Assembly: GCA_963822705.1 (NCBI GenBank)
Contig: CAWGIX010000001.1
Coordinates: 186,001 to 250,000 of the forward strand
Direction of reading: 5' to 3'
Source: CAVRQM01 sp963822705
GTDB lineage: Bacteria; Pseudomonadota; Alphaproteobacteria; Acetobacterales; Acetobacteraceae
Length of the DNA: 64,000 nt
Below are positions 35,595-47,109 of this stretch, in pieces (position 1 is the stretch's first letter; each line of letters opens with the position of its first letter). The translations under genes were made by a program, and so were the position numbers. Under the pieces are notes generated by a model, which was given only the letters and a program-made list of their open reading frames with translations, was not told the origin of the DNA and ran no database searches.

Positions 35595-38111
35595 CCGACG
35601 CGCCGGCCCATGCCGCCGCCACGGCCGGCCCGTGTCGCGCCGCGCGGACGGGAAGCCGCGGCGGGCGCGGGGGCGGCCAGGGTAAACGGCTCCGGCGCCG
35701 CGCCGGTCGCGTCGGCGACCAGGGAGGCTTCCTCCAGCAGCAGGTCGTTGGCAGCATCCTGGCGCACGCTTTCGCGGCCGATCTCCAGCAGCACGGGGAC
35801 CGCAAGCGGGCTCACTTTGGACAGCGCCATGTGGCGCACCCGCCCCTCGACCCGGCGCAGCATTCCGGCGATGCGGCCCAGATCGGTCAGCCCCGCCGCC
35901 GCGTCGGCCCGCGTCGCCCGCAACAGCACGTGGTCCGGCTGGTGGCGGCGGAGCACGTCGTACAGGAGGTCACTGCTGACCGTCACCTGCCGGCGGTTTT
36001 TCGAGGCCCCCGGTTGCTGCCGCTGTATCAGCCCCGATACCACGGCCACATTCCGAAACGTGCGGCGCAGCATGGAGCTTTCCGCCATCCAGGCTTCCAG
36101 GTCGTCGCCCAGCAGGTCCTGCTCAAAGAGCCTGGCCACGTCGGTCGGCTGATTGGCCGACCAGCAGCCCAGCACGTAGTCGGTGGCGACAAAGCCCAGC
36201 GGCACCATGCCGAACCGCTCCATGCGCCGGGTCACCAGCAGCCCGAGAGTCTGGTGCGCCTGGCGCCCCTCGAAACAGTAGGCGACGAGGTACCATCGGT
36301 CGCCCCTCGGAAAACTTTCAACCAGCAGGTCGTCGCGCCCCGGCAGGCGCGAGCGGGCACGCTGCAATCTTAGCCATTCCTGCACCGGCTCGGGAAACAG
36401 GTGCCAGGCGGAGGCATCCTGCAGCATGCCACGGACCCGATCGGCGAGGTTGGTGGTCATGGGCATGCGGGCGCCGGCCCAGGTCGGCACTTTGGGCTCG
36501 CCCGTGCCGCCATCGGCCACCTGCACCTCGGTTTCGTGCAGGCGCACGAACCGCAACAGTTTTCCGGCGAACATGAACGTGTCGCCGGGCGTCAGGAACG
36601 TCGCAAACCCCTCTTCGATCTCGCCGAGGCTTCCGCCACCCCGCCCCGCATATCGCACTTTCAGGGTCGGCAGGTCGACGATGGTGCCGATGTTCATGCG
36701 GTGCTGCCGCGCGGTCCGCTCGGAACGCACATGCACGAAACCCTCGGCATCGCGAAAAAGCTTTCGGTACCGGTCATAGGCTTGCAGCGCGTAGCCGCCA
36801 TCTTCCACGAACCGGAGCACGTCCTCAAAATCGCTCCGCTGCAACTCGGCATAGGGTGCGGCGCGCCGCACCTCGGCGAACAGTGCGTCAGGATGAAACG
36901 GCGCGGCACAGGCGCAGCCGAGAATGTGCTGGGCCAGCACGTCCAGCCCGCCCGGGCGCGGCGGGTCGCCGTCCAGCTCGTTCGCGGCGACACCCAGAAT
37001 CGCCGCTTCGCACTCCAGCACCTCGAACCGGTTCGCGGGGACCAGAATGGCGCGGGACGGTTCGTCCATGCGGTGATTGGCCCGACCGACCCGCTGCAGC
37101 AGCCGCGAGACGCCTTTGGGGGCGCCCACCTGCAGCACCTGGTCCACGCCGCCCCAGTCGATGCCGAGATCGAGCGACGAGGTGGCCACCACGGCCCGCA
37201 GCGCTCCCGCCGCCATGGCCGCCTCGACCCGCAGGCGCTGTTCCAGCTCCAGGCTGCCGTGATGGATGGCGATCGGCAGCGTGTCGTCGTTCAGGCGCCA
37301 CAGCGCCTGGAACAGCAGCTCGGCCTGGGCGCGAGTATTGACGAACACGATGGTCATGCCGGCGGCGCGGATGCGGGCAAAAATGTCCGGGGCGCTGAAC
37401 AGGCCCATGTGGCCGGACCAGGGCAGGCGCCCGTCCGGCAGCATCATGCCGATTTCCGGAGCCGCGCCCCCAGCCGCTTCCACCAGCTCCACCTCGCCGC
37501 CACGCCCGTCGACGGACACGAAGTCCAGCAGCGGCCAGCGGTGCGCCACCGTCGCCGACAGGCCGATCCGGCGATGCGACGGCGCCAGCGACGCGAGGCG
37601 GGACAGGCCGAGCGCCAGCTGGTCGCCCCGCTTGGTGCCGGCCAAGGGCATGGATTTCGTCGATGACGACCCGGCGCAAGGAGCCGAACATGACCGGCGC
37701 CTCGGGCAGGGACAGCAGCAGCGCCAGGCTTTCGGGGGTGGTCAGCAGCACGTTGGGCGGCTGTTCCCGCTGGCGTTTGCGCGCCGCGCTGCCGGTGTCG
37801 CCGCTGCGGGTGGCCACCGAGATCGGCAGGGTCAGCTCCGCGATCGGACGCGCCAGATTGCGCGCGATGTCGGCCGCCAGCGCTTTCAGCGGACTCACAT
37901 AGACCGTGTGCAGCCCCTCCCGAGGCGCCGCCGCAAGCTCGACCAGCGTGGGAAGAAAGCCGGCCAGGGTTTTGCCGCCGCCGGTCGGCGCGATCAGCAG
38001 CACGCTGCGCTCCGACCGGGCCGCCGCCAGCACGCGAAACTGGTGCGGACGGGGCTGCCAGCCCTGAGCCGAGAACCAGGAGGCAAACTGTTCCGGCAAT
38101 GTTCCGCTCAT
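35591..38111 (-). CDS. Ligase-associated DEXH-box helicase, Lhr family (one frameshift)
   Basis: A superfamily-2 DNA helicase of the Lhr type. From ATG 38111 (MSGTLPEQFASWFSAQGW). Motif Q-like HQFRVL, Walker A APTGGGKTLAGFL, PLKALAADIARNL, TTPESLALLLS and DEIHAL (DExH). Near 37645 a one-base shift; then GLSATVAHRWPLL (SAT), VFVNTRAQAELLFQAL, ATSSLDLGIDWG and QRVGRANHRMDEPSRAILVP (motif VI), winged-helix and C-terminal DEAD/H-associated domains, a Gly/Arg tail GRGGGMGRRVG. ~840 residues. Probably acts with PdeM and a ligase in DNA damage response. Confidence 0.93.
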
Positions 38112-38305
38112 CGGCGGGTCATAGCGCGTCGGCGGCGGCGGGGCCAAGCGTGAGGCAGATCCGCCACGAGGTGTGATGCAGCCCATACTGCAGTGCAAGA
38201 AAGGTCTTGCGCGCCGGCGCGCCTGCCACTTATCTTGTGCGGTGCAGCAAGGCGCTCTGCGCCGAGCTGTTTCTTGGACGTTTCCTCCCTAAACTTGGCG
38301 GCGCC

Positions 38306-39184
38306 TCACGGTGCCGCCATTTTTTTTCCGAGCAAGTCCGGAGCGTCGCGGGCCAGGTCCGCCATCAACCGGCCCAATTCCGTGCGCAGGCGTTCGAACC
38401 CGGGGGATTTTTCCAGCCGGCCCTCGTCCATATACAGCGCGCGGGCAACCTCCACCTGGACCGCATGCACCCCGTCCCGCGGCCGGCCGTAGTGGCGGGT
38501 GATGTAGCCGCCGGCGTACGGATCGTTGCGGCGGACCGCCCGGCCCTCGCGGGTGAACGCCTGTTCGAGGTAGCGCATCACGGCGGGGGCGCAGGCCGTG
38601 CCGTGCCCGTCGCCCAGCACCACGTCGGCCACGGCCGGACGCGCCACGCCGGACGAGGGCATGGAGTGGCAGTCGATGACCAGACAAGCGCCGAAATTTT
38701 GCCGCGTCGCCGAGACCAGCTCGCCGAGTGCGTCGTGGAACGCCTGCCAGCAGGCCTCGATGCGGGAGACCGCGGCGGCGAACGGCAGTTTCGCCCGGTA
38801 GATCGCCTCCCCGGACGCGACCACGCGAGCGATGGTGCCCAGTCCCGCATTGACCCGCGCGCTGGCGGTGTTGACCCAGGGCGGCAGGTCGTCGTGGAAC
38901 ATGCTCGGGTCCAGTTCCCACTTTTCCCGGTTGGCGTCGCAAAAAGCACGCGGAAATCTGGCGGCGAGCAGCGGCGCCCCGCAGGCCGGAGCGGCGCCAA
39001 AAAGCTCGTCCACGAAACAGTCCTCGCTGCGCCGCAAGGCCAGCGGGTCGAGGCGGCTGCCGCGCAGAAAATCAGCGGGGTAGTCGGTTCCGGAATGCGC
39101 CGAGACGAACACCAGCGGGGTGGTCTGGCGATCAGGCCGCAGCACGACGAGGGGCGGCGCGAGGTCCGGCAGCGGCAGGTCCAT
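38306..39184 (-). CDS. N-formylglutamate amidohydrolase
   Basis: Hydrolyses N-formylglutamate or similar N-formyl amino acids. 292 residues from ATG 39184 (MDLPLPDLAPPLVVLRP). LVFVSAHSGTDYPADFL, SEDCFVDELFGAA, AARFPRAFCDANREKWELDPSMF, GAYRAKLPF-like IYRAKLPF, LVIDCHSMPS, DVVLGDGHGTAC and NDPYAGGYITRHYG are family motifs (metal-binding His/Glu/Asp). Intact. In histidine breakdown it would be HutG, but no hut genes are near. Confidence 0.9.
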   Translation of the reverse strand: MDLPLPDLAPPLVVLRPDRQTTPLVFVSAHSGTDYPADFLRGSRLDPLALRRSEDCFVDELFGAAPACGAPLLAARFPRAFCDANREKWELDPSMFHDDLPPWVNTASARVNAGLGTIARVVASGEAIYRAKLPFAAAVSRIEACWQAFHDALGELVSATRQNFGACLVIDCHSMPSSGVARPAVADVVLGDGHGTACAPAVMRYLEQAFTREGRAVRRNDPYAGGYITRHYGRPRDGVHAVQVEVARALYMDEGRLEKSPGFERLRTELGRLMADLARDAPDLLGKKMAAP

Positions 39185-39255
39185 GCCGCATAGAAGCGAG
39201 CAACCCGCAAGGCCGCAATCCGCGATTTCGAGCCGCCGACTGGCGCCAGTCGCTG

Positions 39256-39981
39256 TTACGGCATCGCCCCGCAGGCCGGCGCGCCGCGCGACAGCACCGC
39301 TGTCTTGCCCGCCGCATTGACGGTGATCTCGACATCGTAGGTGATGATGCTGGGATCGTCGACGCTCGCCTTCATGTCCTTGTATGACGCCGCGCACGCC
39401 TGCGGCGACGGGGGCGTCCGCGCCATGGCCCGCGGTATCTTGCCCTCGGCAATCAGCCTCGACCAGCAGGCCGCCGCATCCTGCATGATCGAACAGGTCG
39501 CGTTCAGCCCGCGCGTGTATTTCAAACGCAGGCCGCCATTCTCGATTTGAACGCTGGCAAAACCCCGGTCCGCAGCCGTGCCATCCGCATAGATGATTCG
39601 CCCGCTGGCAGCGTCGAGGATCTTGAACGGGACCGCACCGTTCGGATCGGTCGCGCCGAAGAACAGGAACCGGCCCTTGCGGCCGAGCATCGAGTAGTTG
39701 GCGGTGTCGAGCGCCACCTGGCCAGCGACATGCGCTCTGGTACAGAGCGGCCGGGCACCTGGGATCACGCTCGCGGCAGCCGGAGCAGGGGTATCGGTGC
39801 CGGTCTCGCGCACCATGAGGTCGGGATACCAGGTGCAGCGCGACTCGGCCACGGAATCGGCTCCGGATTTCGCCGGGACAGTCTGTCTCGCAACAGCCGG
39901 GTCGAACAGGTCCGCAGCACGCGCGGGCATGGGCTGGACGAGCGAAGCCACGGCCACGACGATCAGCGCGAATTTGGTCAT
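39256..39981 (-). CDS. Secreted hypothetical protein
   Basis: A 241-residue exported protein: signal peptide residues 1-22 (LIVVAVASLVQPMPARAA). The mature part has four or more cysteines (SRCTWYPDL, RPLCTRAHVAG, NATCSIMQDAAACWS, SPQACAAS, PACGAMP), likely disulfide-bonded, and beta-type segments (RFLFFGATDPNGAVPFKILD; GGLRLKYTRG). It ends in a strand-rich tail. No family recognised. Gap of 71 bases to the amidohydrolase. Confidence 0.7.
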   Translation of the reverse strand: MTKFALIVVAVASLVQPMPARAADLFDPAVARQTVPAKSGADSVAESRCTWYPDLMVRETGTDTPAPAAASVIPGARPLCTRAHVAGQVALDTANYSMLGRKGRFLFFGATDPNGAVPFKILDAASGRIIYADGTAADRGFASVQIENGGLRLKYTRGLNATCSIMQDAAACWSRLIAEGKIPRAMARTPPSPQACAASYKDMKASVDDPSIITYDVEITVNAAGKTAVLSRGAPACGAMP

Positions 39982-40124
39982 CGCCCCCCTCCTGGTGCCT
40001 TGACACGTTTATGTCGATTTAAAAGCCGCGAACAGCGGATGCGGAGGGTCTCCGGCCAGAGGAAACGGCTGACCGCGCTGAGTATGTATCGTAATCGTAA
40101 CGATATGGACATGCCTCGGCAGGC

Positions 40125-40842
40125 TCAGGAAGGGGTGGGTTTTCGGATCGGCTCGGGGAACCAGAAACCGCCCCACTTCCTCCACTCCGTGCCGGGGTAG
40201 GTCCACTTCGGTTTTCGCGTGCGCGCCTCGGTGCGGAGCGGACGCCTTCGCATCGGCTTTTCGGCCGGCTCGGTTGGGACCGGTGCGGCGGGGTCCGGTG
40301 CGGGAGGAGCCGGCTTGACCCGGGGCGGCCGGGGCGGCGGCGGGGGCAGGATGGCCGGGTCGGGGACTACTCCCAGCATCCAGCACAGCGGCCGGAGCAG
40401 CCGCCCCACCTGCGGCGCCGCCCGGATCAGCGCATGCATCTCGGGAAGCTTCAGCAGATACTGCAACTCGCTGCCATAGGCCGCTTCCCACCCCAGCATC
40501 CCCACCAGCCAGCTCATACTGGCGCGGCAGGCGCTCCCGCACCCGGGGCGGCTTCGGCGGCGGGGCATGCGCCGGATCGGGGAGAGGGGGAGCGGGGCGA
40601 GGCCGGGGCGGGCGGGGCGGTTTGAGAGTGCCGGCGGTGAATTTCTCCACCAGGGCGATGAACCGGAACGCCATCCGCTGCAGCCGGGTCTGGGCCAGCA
40701 GCAGCACCGGCCGCAGTGCCGGGTTCTGCGTCAGTCGGAGCCCGGCCCACCCGTGCAGGTGCCAGACGATCCGGGCGAACCGTCCGGTGAGGGTGTTTGG
40801 GTAGATATGCGCCACCGGCAGAGCATACGCCGATGTTAGTGT
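40125..40842 (-). CDS. Acetobacteraceae-type hypothetical protein (one frameshift)
   Basis: From about 40842 the N-terminal part reads AHIYPNTLTGRFARIVWHLH, LRPVLLLAQTRLQRMAFRFI, then a Pro/Arg linker. Near 40525 it changes frame to SWLVGMLGWEAAYGSELQYL, HALIRAAPQVGRLLRPLCWM and a Pro-rich tail stopping at 40125. The exact start is unsure (a longer frame begins at 40869). The two halves fit a short family of unknown function that I associate with Acetobacteraceae. Composition: basic, no signal peptide. Confidence 0.55.
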
Positions 40843-40917
40843 GGCTGTCAAGAGAAAACAGTCCCGCACGCGACGGGCAGCGTGCTTTCCGCTGCCGATG
40901 CGCAGGGTCAGCGAGGC

Positions 40918-42525
<1,608 letters not shown>

Positions 42526-42725
42526 TATTTGCGTGCTTCCGTGAACGGCATCATCGGGTTGCGTAAGGCCGCACCAGAGTGCCGCTCAAAACCCCGTTTA
42601 GCGCCGATATCTGCAATACCCGCTCCGAAGTCAAGGCGATTGCGGCGAGAACGACGTTACAAAACGGCATCCCGGGCGGCGGCCGAGCGTTGCTAGAGAG
42701 AATAGGCTCGAGTTGGAGGCTCTCC

Positions 42726-43073
42726 ATGAACAGGACATACCGGCTCGTGGCGGTGGCCGCCATCAGCCTGACCGCGATTGGAGCGTTGCTCGCGCCGACG
42801 CCCGCCAAGGCTTGGTGGCGAGGCGGCTGGGGATGGGGCGTGGGAGTTGCAATCGCGCCGCCGCTTTACGTTCCGCCCCCGGTCTATTACCCGCCGCCGG
42901 TGTACTACGCACCTCCACCGGTATACTTCTCGCAGCCACAGCCTGCGGCCCCTGTTGGGGGCCAGAGTTGCTATGCCGGCAACTACGTGTGCCCGCTTGG
43001 CCGTCCGATGCAACCGGGGACATCGTGCTCCTGCCCCGGAAACGCTGGGCGGGTGTACGGGCGCAGTGGCTGA
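42726..43073 (+). CDS. Small secreted Pro/Tyr/Gly-rich protein
   Basis: A 115-residue exported protein from ATG 42726: signal peptide 1-29 (VAVAAISLTAIGALLAPTPAKA), Trp/Gly segment WWRGGWGWGVGVAI, a PPVYYPPPVYYAPPPVYF repeat region, then CYAGNYVCPLGRPMQPGTSCSC with four Cys. Cell-envelope proteins of this type are common in alphaproteobacteria. An in-frame upstream ATG at 42579 would lack a signal peptide. The next gene starts inside its end (GTG 43066). Confidence 0.75.
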   Translation: MNRTYRLVAVAAISLTAIGALLAPTPAKAWWRGGWGWGVGVAIAPPLYVPPPVYYPPPVYYAPPPVYFSQPQPAAPVGGQSCYAGNYVCPLGRPMQPGTSCSCPGNAGRVYGRSG

Positions 43074-44892
43074 CGGCCAGCCTGCCCCGGATGGCGGGAG
43101 CGGGCCTGCACAGATCGAGGACTATGCGCTGATCGGCGACTGCGGCACCGCAGCCTTGGTCAGCCGCGACGGCAGCATCGACTGGCTGTGCTGGCCGCGC
43201 TTCGACAGCGCCGCCTGCTTCGCTGCCCTGCTCGGGACTCCTGAACACGGGCAATGGCGGCTGGCGCCGGCGGCAGCCGGGTACAAGGTTCGGCGGTCGT
43301 ATCGTGGTGCCTCCATGGTTCTGGAAACCGTGTTCACCACGTTGTCCGGAGAGGTGGCGGTGATCGACTTCATGCCGGTCGGACAGCGCCACTCGGCGAT
43401 CGTGCGCATCATCGAGGGCCGGGCCGGGCAGGTCGACATGGCGATGGTGCTGACTCTTCGGTTCGATTACGGCGCCTCCGTGCCCTGGGTTCAGCGGCGC
43501 GAGACCGGCGAAGGCATCGTGGCCATCGCCGGGCCGGACATGGTCGTGCTCTACGCGCCGGTCCCGACCGAAGGCCAAGACATGAGGACGGTTGCGTCTG
43601 TCTCGGTCTCAGCCGGAGATCGCGCCACCTTCACGCTGATGCACGCGCCCAGCCATCACAAACCGCCTCGGCCGATCGATACGGAGGCGGCGCTGCGCGA
43701 AACCGAGACTTATTGGACCCGCTGGAGCGCCCGGGGGACCTACCGCGGCCCATATGCAGAGGCGGTCACGCGCAGCCTGCTGACGCTCAAAGCGCTTACC
43801 TACCATGCCACCGGCGGCATCGTGGCCGCGCCGACCACCAGCCTGCCGGAACAGCTCGGCGGTTCGCGGAACTGGGATTACCGGTATTGCTGGCTGCGCG
43901 ACGCCACGCTCACGCTGCTGTCGTTCATGCACAACGGGTACTACGACGAGGCGCGGTCGTGGCGCGACTGGCTGCACCGCAGCGTCGCCGGCAGCCCCAA
44001 CCAGACGCAGATCATGTACGGCATTGCGGGCGAGCGCCGGCTGGAGGAGTGGGAGGTAAAATGGCTGCCCGGCTATCAGGGGGCGGCACCGGTTCGCATC
44101 GGCAACGCCGCCTCCAATCAGCTGCAGCTCGACATTTTTGGCGAAGTGATGAACGCGCTGCACCAGTCCAGGGTCGGCGGCCTTGCCGCGGGGCCACAGA
44201 CCTGGTCGTTGGAGAGGGCTTTGACCGAGCACCTGGAGCAGATCTGGGAGGAGCCGGATGAGGGTATCTGGGAGACGCGGGGCGGCCGGCAGCAATTCAC
44301 CTTTTCCAAGGTGATGGCGTGGGTAGCGGTCGACCGCGCCGTGCAGAGCATGGAACATTTTCAACTGGAAGGGCCGCTGGAGCGCTGGCGGGCGCTGCGG
44401 GACACCATGCACGCAACCATTTGCAAGCGGGGCTTCAACCCCAAGCTAGGGAGTTTCGTGCGCACGCTGGACGGGGATGAACTCGACGCCAGCCTGCTGC
44501 TGGCTCCCTTGTTCAATTTTTTGCCGGCCACGGATGCCCGAATGGCGGGGACGATTGCTGCCATCGAGCGGCGGCTGCTGCGGGACGGGTTCGTGATGCG
44601 CTACGATACGGAGCAGTCATCCGATGGATTGCCGCCCGGCGAGGGCACTTTTCTCGCCTGCAGCTTCTGGCTGGCTGCGGCATATGCGCGCCAAGGGCGG
44701 ACCGCGGAGGCGCGCTCGCTGTTCGAGCGGCTGCTCGGGTTATGCAACGATGTCGGACTGCTGGCCGAGGAATACGATCCACGGGCAGGCCGGCAGACCG
44801 GCAACTTTCCGCAGGCGCTAAGCCATATATCGCTCATCGGCGCCGCCCTGGAACTGCAAGGCGAAAAGCCCACCGAAGCGCCGAAAAGCTGA
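43066..44892 (+). CDS. Glycoside hydrolase family 15 protein
   Basis: A GH15 alpha-glucosidase/trehalase-type enzyme of ~608 residues, started at GTG 43066. IEDYALIGDCGTAALVSRDGSIDWLCWPRFDS is the typical N-terminus. Catalytic domain: GSRNWDYRYCWLRDATLTL, YGIAGERRLEEWEVKWLPGY, FSKVMAWVAVDRAVQ, then EGTFLACSFWLAAAYARQGR and LLAEEYDPRAGRQTGNFPQALSHI with the second catalytic acid. Function: cleavage of alpha-1,4 glucans or trehalose; which one is not decidable. Intact. Confidence 0.9.
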   Translation: MADGQPAPDGGSGPAQIEDYALIGDCGTAALVSRDGSIDWLCWPRFDSAACFAALLGTPEHGQWRLAPAAAGYKVRRSYRGASMVLETVFTTLSGEVAVIDFMPVGQRHSAIVRIIEGRAGQVDMAMVLTLRFDYGASVPWVQRRETGEGIVAIAGPDMVVLYAPVPTEGQDMRTVASVSVSAGDRATFTLMHAPSHHKPPRPIDTEAALRETETYWTRWSARGTYRGPYAEAVTRSLLTLKALTYHATGGIVAAPTTSLPEQLGGSRNWDYRYCWLRDATLTLLSFMHNGYYDEARSWRDWLHRSVAGSPNQTQIMYGIAGERRLEEWEVKWLPGYQGAAPVRIGNAASNQLQLDIFGEVMNALHQSRVGGLAAGPQTWSLERALTEHLEQIWEEPDEGIWETRGGRQQFTFSKVMAWVAVDRAVQSMEHFQLEGPLERWRALRDTMHATICKRGFNPKLGSFVRTLDGDELDASLLLAPLFNFLPATDARMAGTIAAIERRLLRDGFVMRYDTEQSSDGLPPGEGTFLACSFWLAAAYARQGRTAEARSLFERLLGLCNDVGLLAEEYDPRAGRQTGNFPQALSHISLIGAALELQGEKPTEAPKS

Positions 44893-44969
44893 CCAGCTAG
44901 GCGAGCGCATGCGAAGGGATGCCGCGGCCGGGCTGCAACGCGAGCAGGCCACCAGCGTAATGTGCGGCC

Positions 44970-46413
44970 ATGCCGGCAAGGCTAGGGTACGCCATGCACG
45001 CCCATAGGGGGCCTTCCAGCCTACCCGAGCTATTGACGCCCCGGGAAATGGCCCTGGTAGACAGGTCGGCCATCCTGGCAGGCGTGCCCGTCGAGCAGTT
45101 GATGGCGGATGCAGGGCGGGTGGTCGCGCGCGCGGTGCGGGCCCGCTTGAGTCCCTGCCGCACCGTGGTGCTGTGCGGCCCCGGGAACAACGGCGGCGAC
45201 GGCGTCGAGACGGCCCGCTATTTGCGGACCGCCGGTTGGCCGGTCGCCGTGGCGGCGCTCTCGGCCCTGCGCAGGCGGTGGAACGGAGTGCAGGTTCGGT
45301 TCGATCCGGCCGAGGCGGCCCGGGCCGAGCTGGTGATTGATGCCGTGTTCGGCGCCGGACTTTCCCGCGACGTGTCCCCGTCCGTTGCGGAGGTGCTTCG
45401 GGCGGCGCGGCGGGTAGTCGCTGTGGACGTGCCGAGCGGGTTGGACGGCGCGAACGGGCAGATCCGCGGGTTCGCGCGGCAGGCCATGCTGACGGTGACG
45501 TTTTTTAGGCTCAAGCCGGGGCATCTGCTATTGCCGGGGCGAGATCTGTGCGGCGAAACCGTGCTGGCGCAGATCGGATTTCCGCCGGGCGTTCTGGACA
45601 GCGTCAGGCCCCGCGCGTTCCGCAACGGCCCTTCCCTCTGGCAGATTCCGTCGCCGACACTCCAGGGCCACAAATACAGTCGTGGTCACGTTACGGTGCT
45701 GGGCGGGTCGGCAATGACCGGCGCCGCCCGGCTCGCGGCTATGGCGGCCCGGCGGGGTGGGGCGGGGATGGTCACGATCGCGGCCTTAGCCCGCGGGGCT
45801 GAGATTTACCGCTGCGGCGAGCCGGGCACCATTGTCAGCGAGGCCGCGTTGCCCGAGTTGCTGGGGGATGCGCGTCGCCGGACCTGGGTGTGCGGCCCGG
45901 GTCTCGGAGCCGAAACGGCGCGTGCCGCATTGCCGGTGCTGCTGGCGAGCGGACGGCAGGTGGTTGTCGATGCCGATGCGCTGACGATCTGTGCCGGTGC
46001 GCCGGACCGCCTGCGCGGTGCCACGGTGCTGACCCCTCACGCCGGCGAATTTTGTCGCGTGTTTGGCGATGCGGGCGCCGACCGGCCGGAGGCAGCGCGG
46101 CAGGCAGCGGCACTGACCGGGGCGGTGGTGCTGCTGAAAGGGCGTGACACGGTGATCGCCGCCCCGGACGGCCGGGTGGCGATTAACGATTTCCGCGCCG
46201 CCGTGGCTCGCGACGGCGGGTTCAGGGGACATTCTTGCGGGACTGATCGCGGCGATGCTGGCGCAGGGGATGCCAGCCTGGGAGGCGGCGGCCGCGGCGG
46301 CCTGGACGCACGGACAGGCTGCTTATGCCGCGGGGCCGCACCTGGTGGCGGAGGACTTGCTTGGTGCGATAGGCGAGGCACGAACCTGGGCACGAGCGCC
46401 CGCGGTTCCGTAA
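44970..46413 (+). CDS. nnr: Bifunctional NAD(P)H-hydrate epimerase/dehydratase (one frameshift)
   Basis: Repairs hydrated NAD(P)H. Start ATG 44970 (a second ATG at 44994 is also possible). Epimerase half: LLTPREMALVDRSAI, VVLCGPGNNGGDGVETARYL, LVIDAVFGAGLSRDV, VAVDVPSGLDGANGQIRG. Dehydratase half: GHKYSRGHVTVLGGSAMTGAARL, AARRGGAGMVTIA, VCGPGLGAETARAAL, VVDADALTICAG, LTPHAGEFCRVFG, VVLLKGRDTVIAAP. Near 46193 a one-base shift; the end reads APPWLATAGSGDILAGLIAAML, with the conserved GSGD, to TAA 46411-46413. A longer open frame to 46706 is an artefact of the shift. Confidence 0.92.
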
Positions 46414-46429
46414 GCCCAGCCGGGATCAC

Positions 46430-46996
46430 CGCCGTGCGACTGAATCGACTTGGTCTCCGCAACAGCGCCGCGCCGCAGTGTGAGCGCGGTTCAGGTGCCG
46501 TAACAGAACTCGATGTTGTCGTCGTACGTCGAAGACGCTGTTGGCGAATTGGTTCGTGCGGAGATATTGCCAAATGTTTCTATGGGAGCAATGCTCTGAG
46601 ACGTAAAGGTTCGCAGCAACGGGCTGATGCTCTCGGAACACGCAGCCCAGCCGCGGGACTGAATTCAACCCGCCTCATCCAGCTGTACGGTCGCGTAGGT
46701 GCCTGATGCGGCGTGTGCGCTGATCTCGGCCAGATGCAGCCTCATCGTTGGTGTTGATGTGGGGCCGTCCCAGCGCAGCATCGACACGGGACGTCGACAG
46801 ACCGCGCCGAAGATGTGGGCCCATCCTTGGCGTTCTTTGCGCGGCGCTGCCGGGTGTTTGTGTTGCTCGGCCCAGAGTGGGCCAGGGCCGCCTTGCCGAG
46901 CACTTAATCTTAGAGCCAGGCTTCGATTGCCTATCACCCGCATTCCAGGTGTAGTCGCTGCGACCAGCGGGTCATAATCTTTTGAATATTCGCGGT
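46430..46996 (-). pseudogene. IS630-family transposase remnant
   Basis: Two minus-strand pieces resemble an IS630 transposase. The first, ~46665-46810 (HIFGAVCRRPVSMLRWDGPT-PTMRLHLAEISAHAA-ATVQLDEAG), matches the family pattern FGAVCP...MxLHLxEIS...LDxAGWH. The second, ~46545-46600 (NIWQYLRTNQFANSVFD), matches the C-terminal NIWQYLR block. The spacing between them is too short and frames change, and no complete inverted repeats or start were seen, so it is a degraded element between nnr and the beta-propeller gene. Confidence 0.6.
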
Positions 46997-47109
46997 TGTT
47001 CACACGAACGGATGTGGACAGCTTCTGCGTGCGACAGTATCATCCTCGAACCGGCGCACCGCGCCGTTCGTGCCTGGCAAGCATACAGAAACACTCGGGA
47101 GGCCACATC

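Noticed and set aside
44970..46706. nnr ending at 46706
   Set aside because: The last ~170 codons are out of frame; the conserved GSGDIL end is in the neighbouring frame with stop at 46413.
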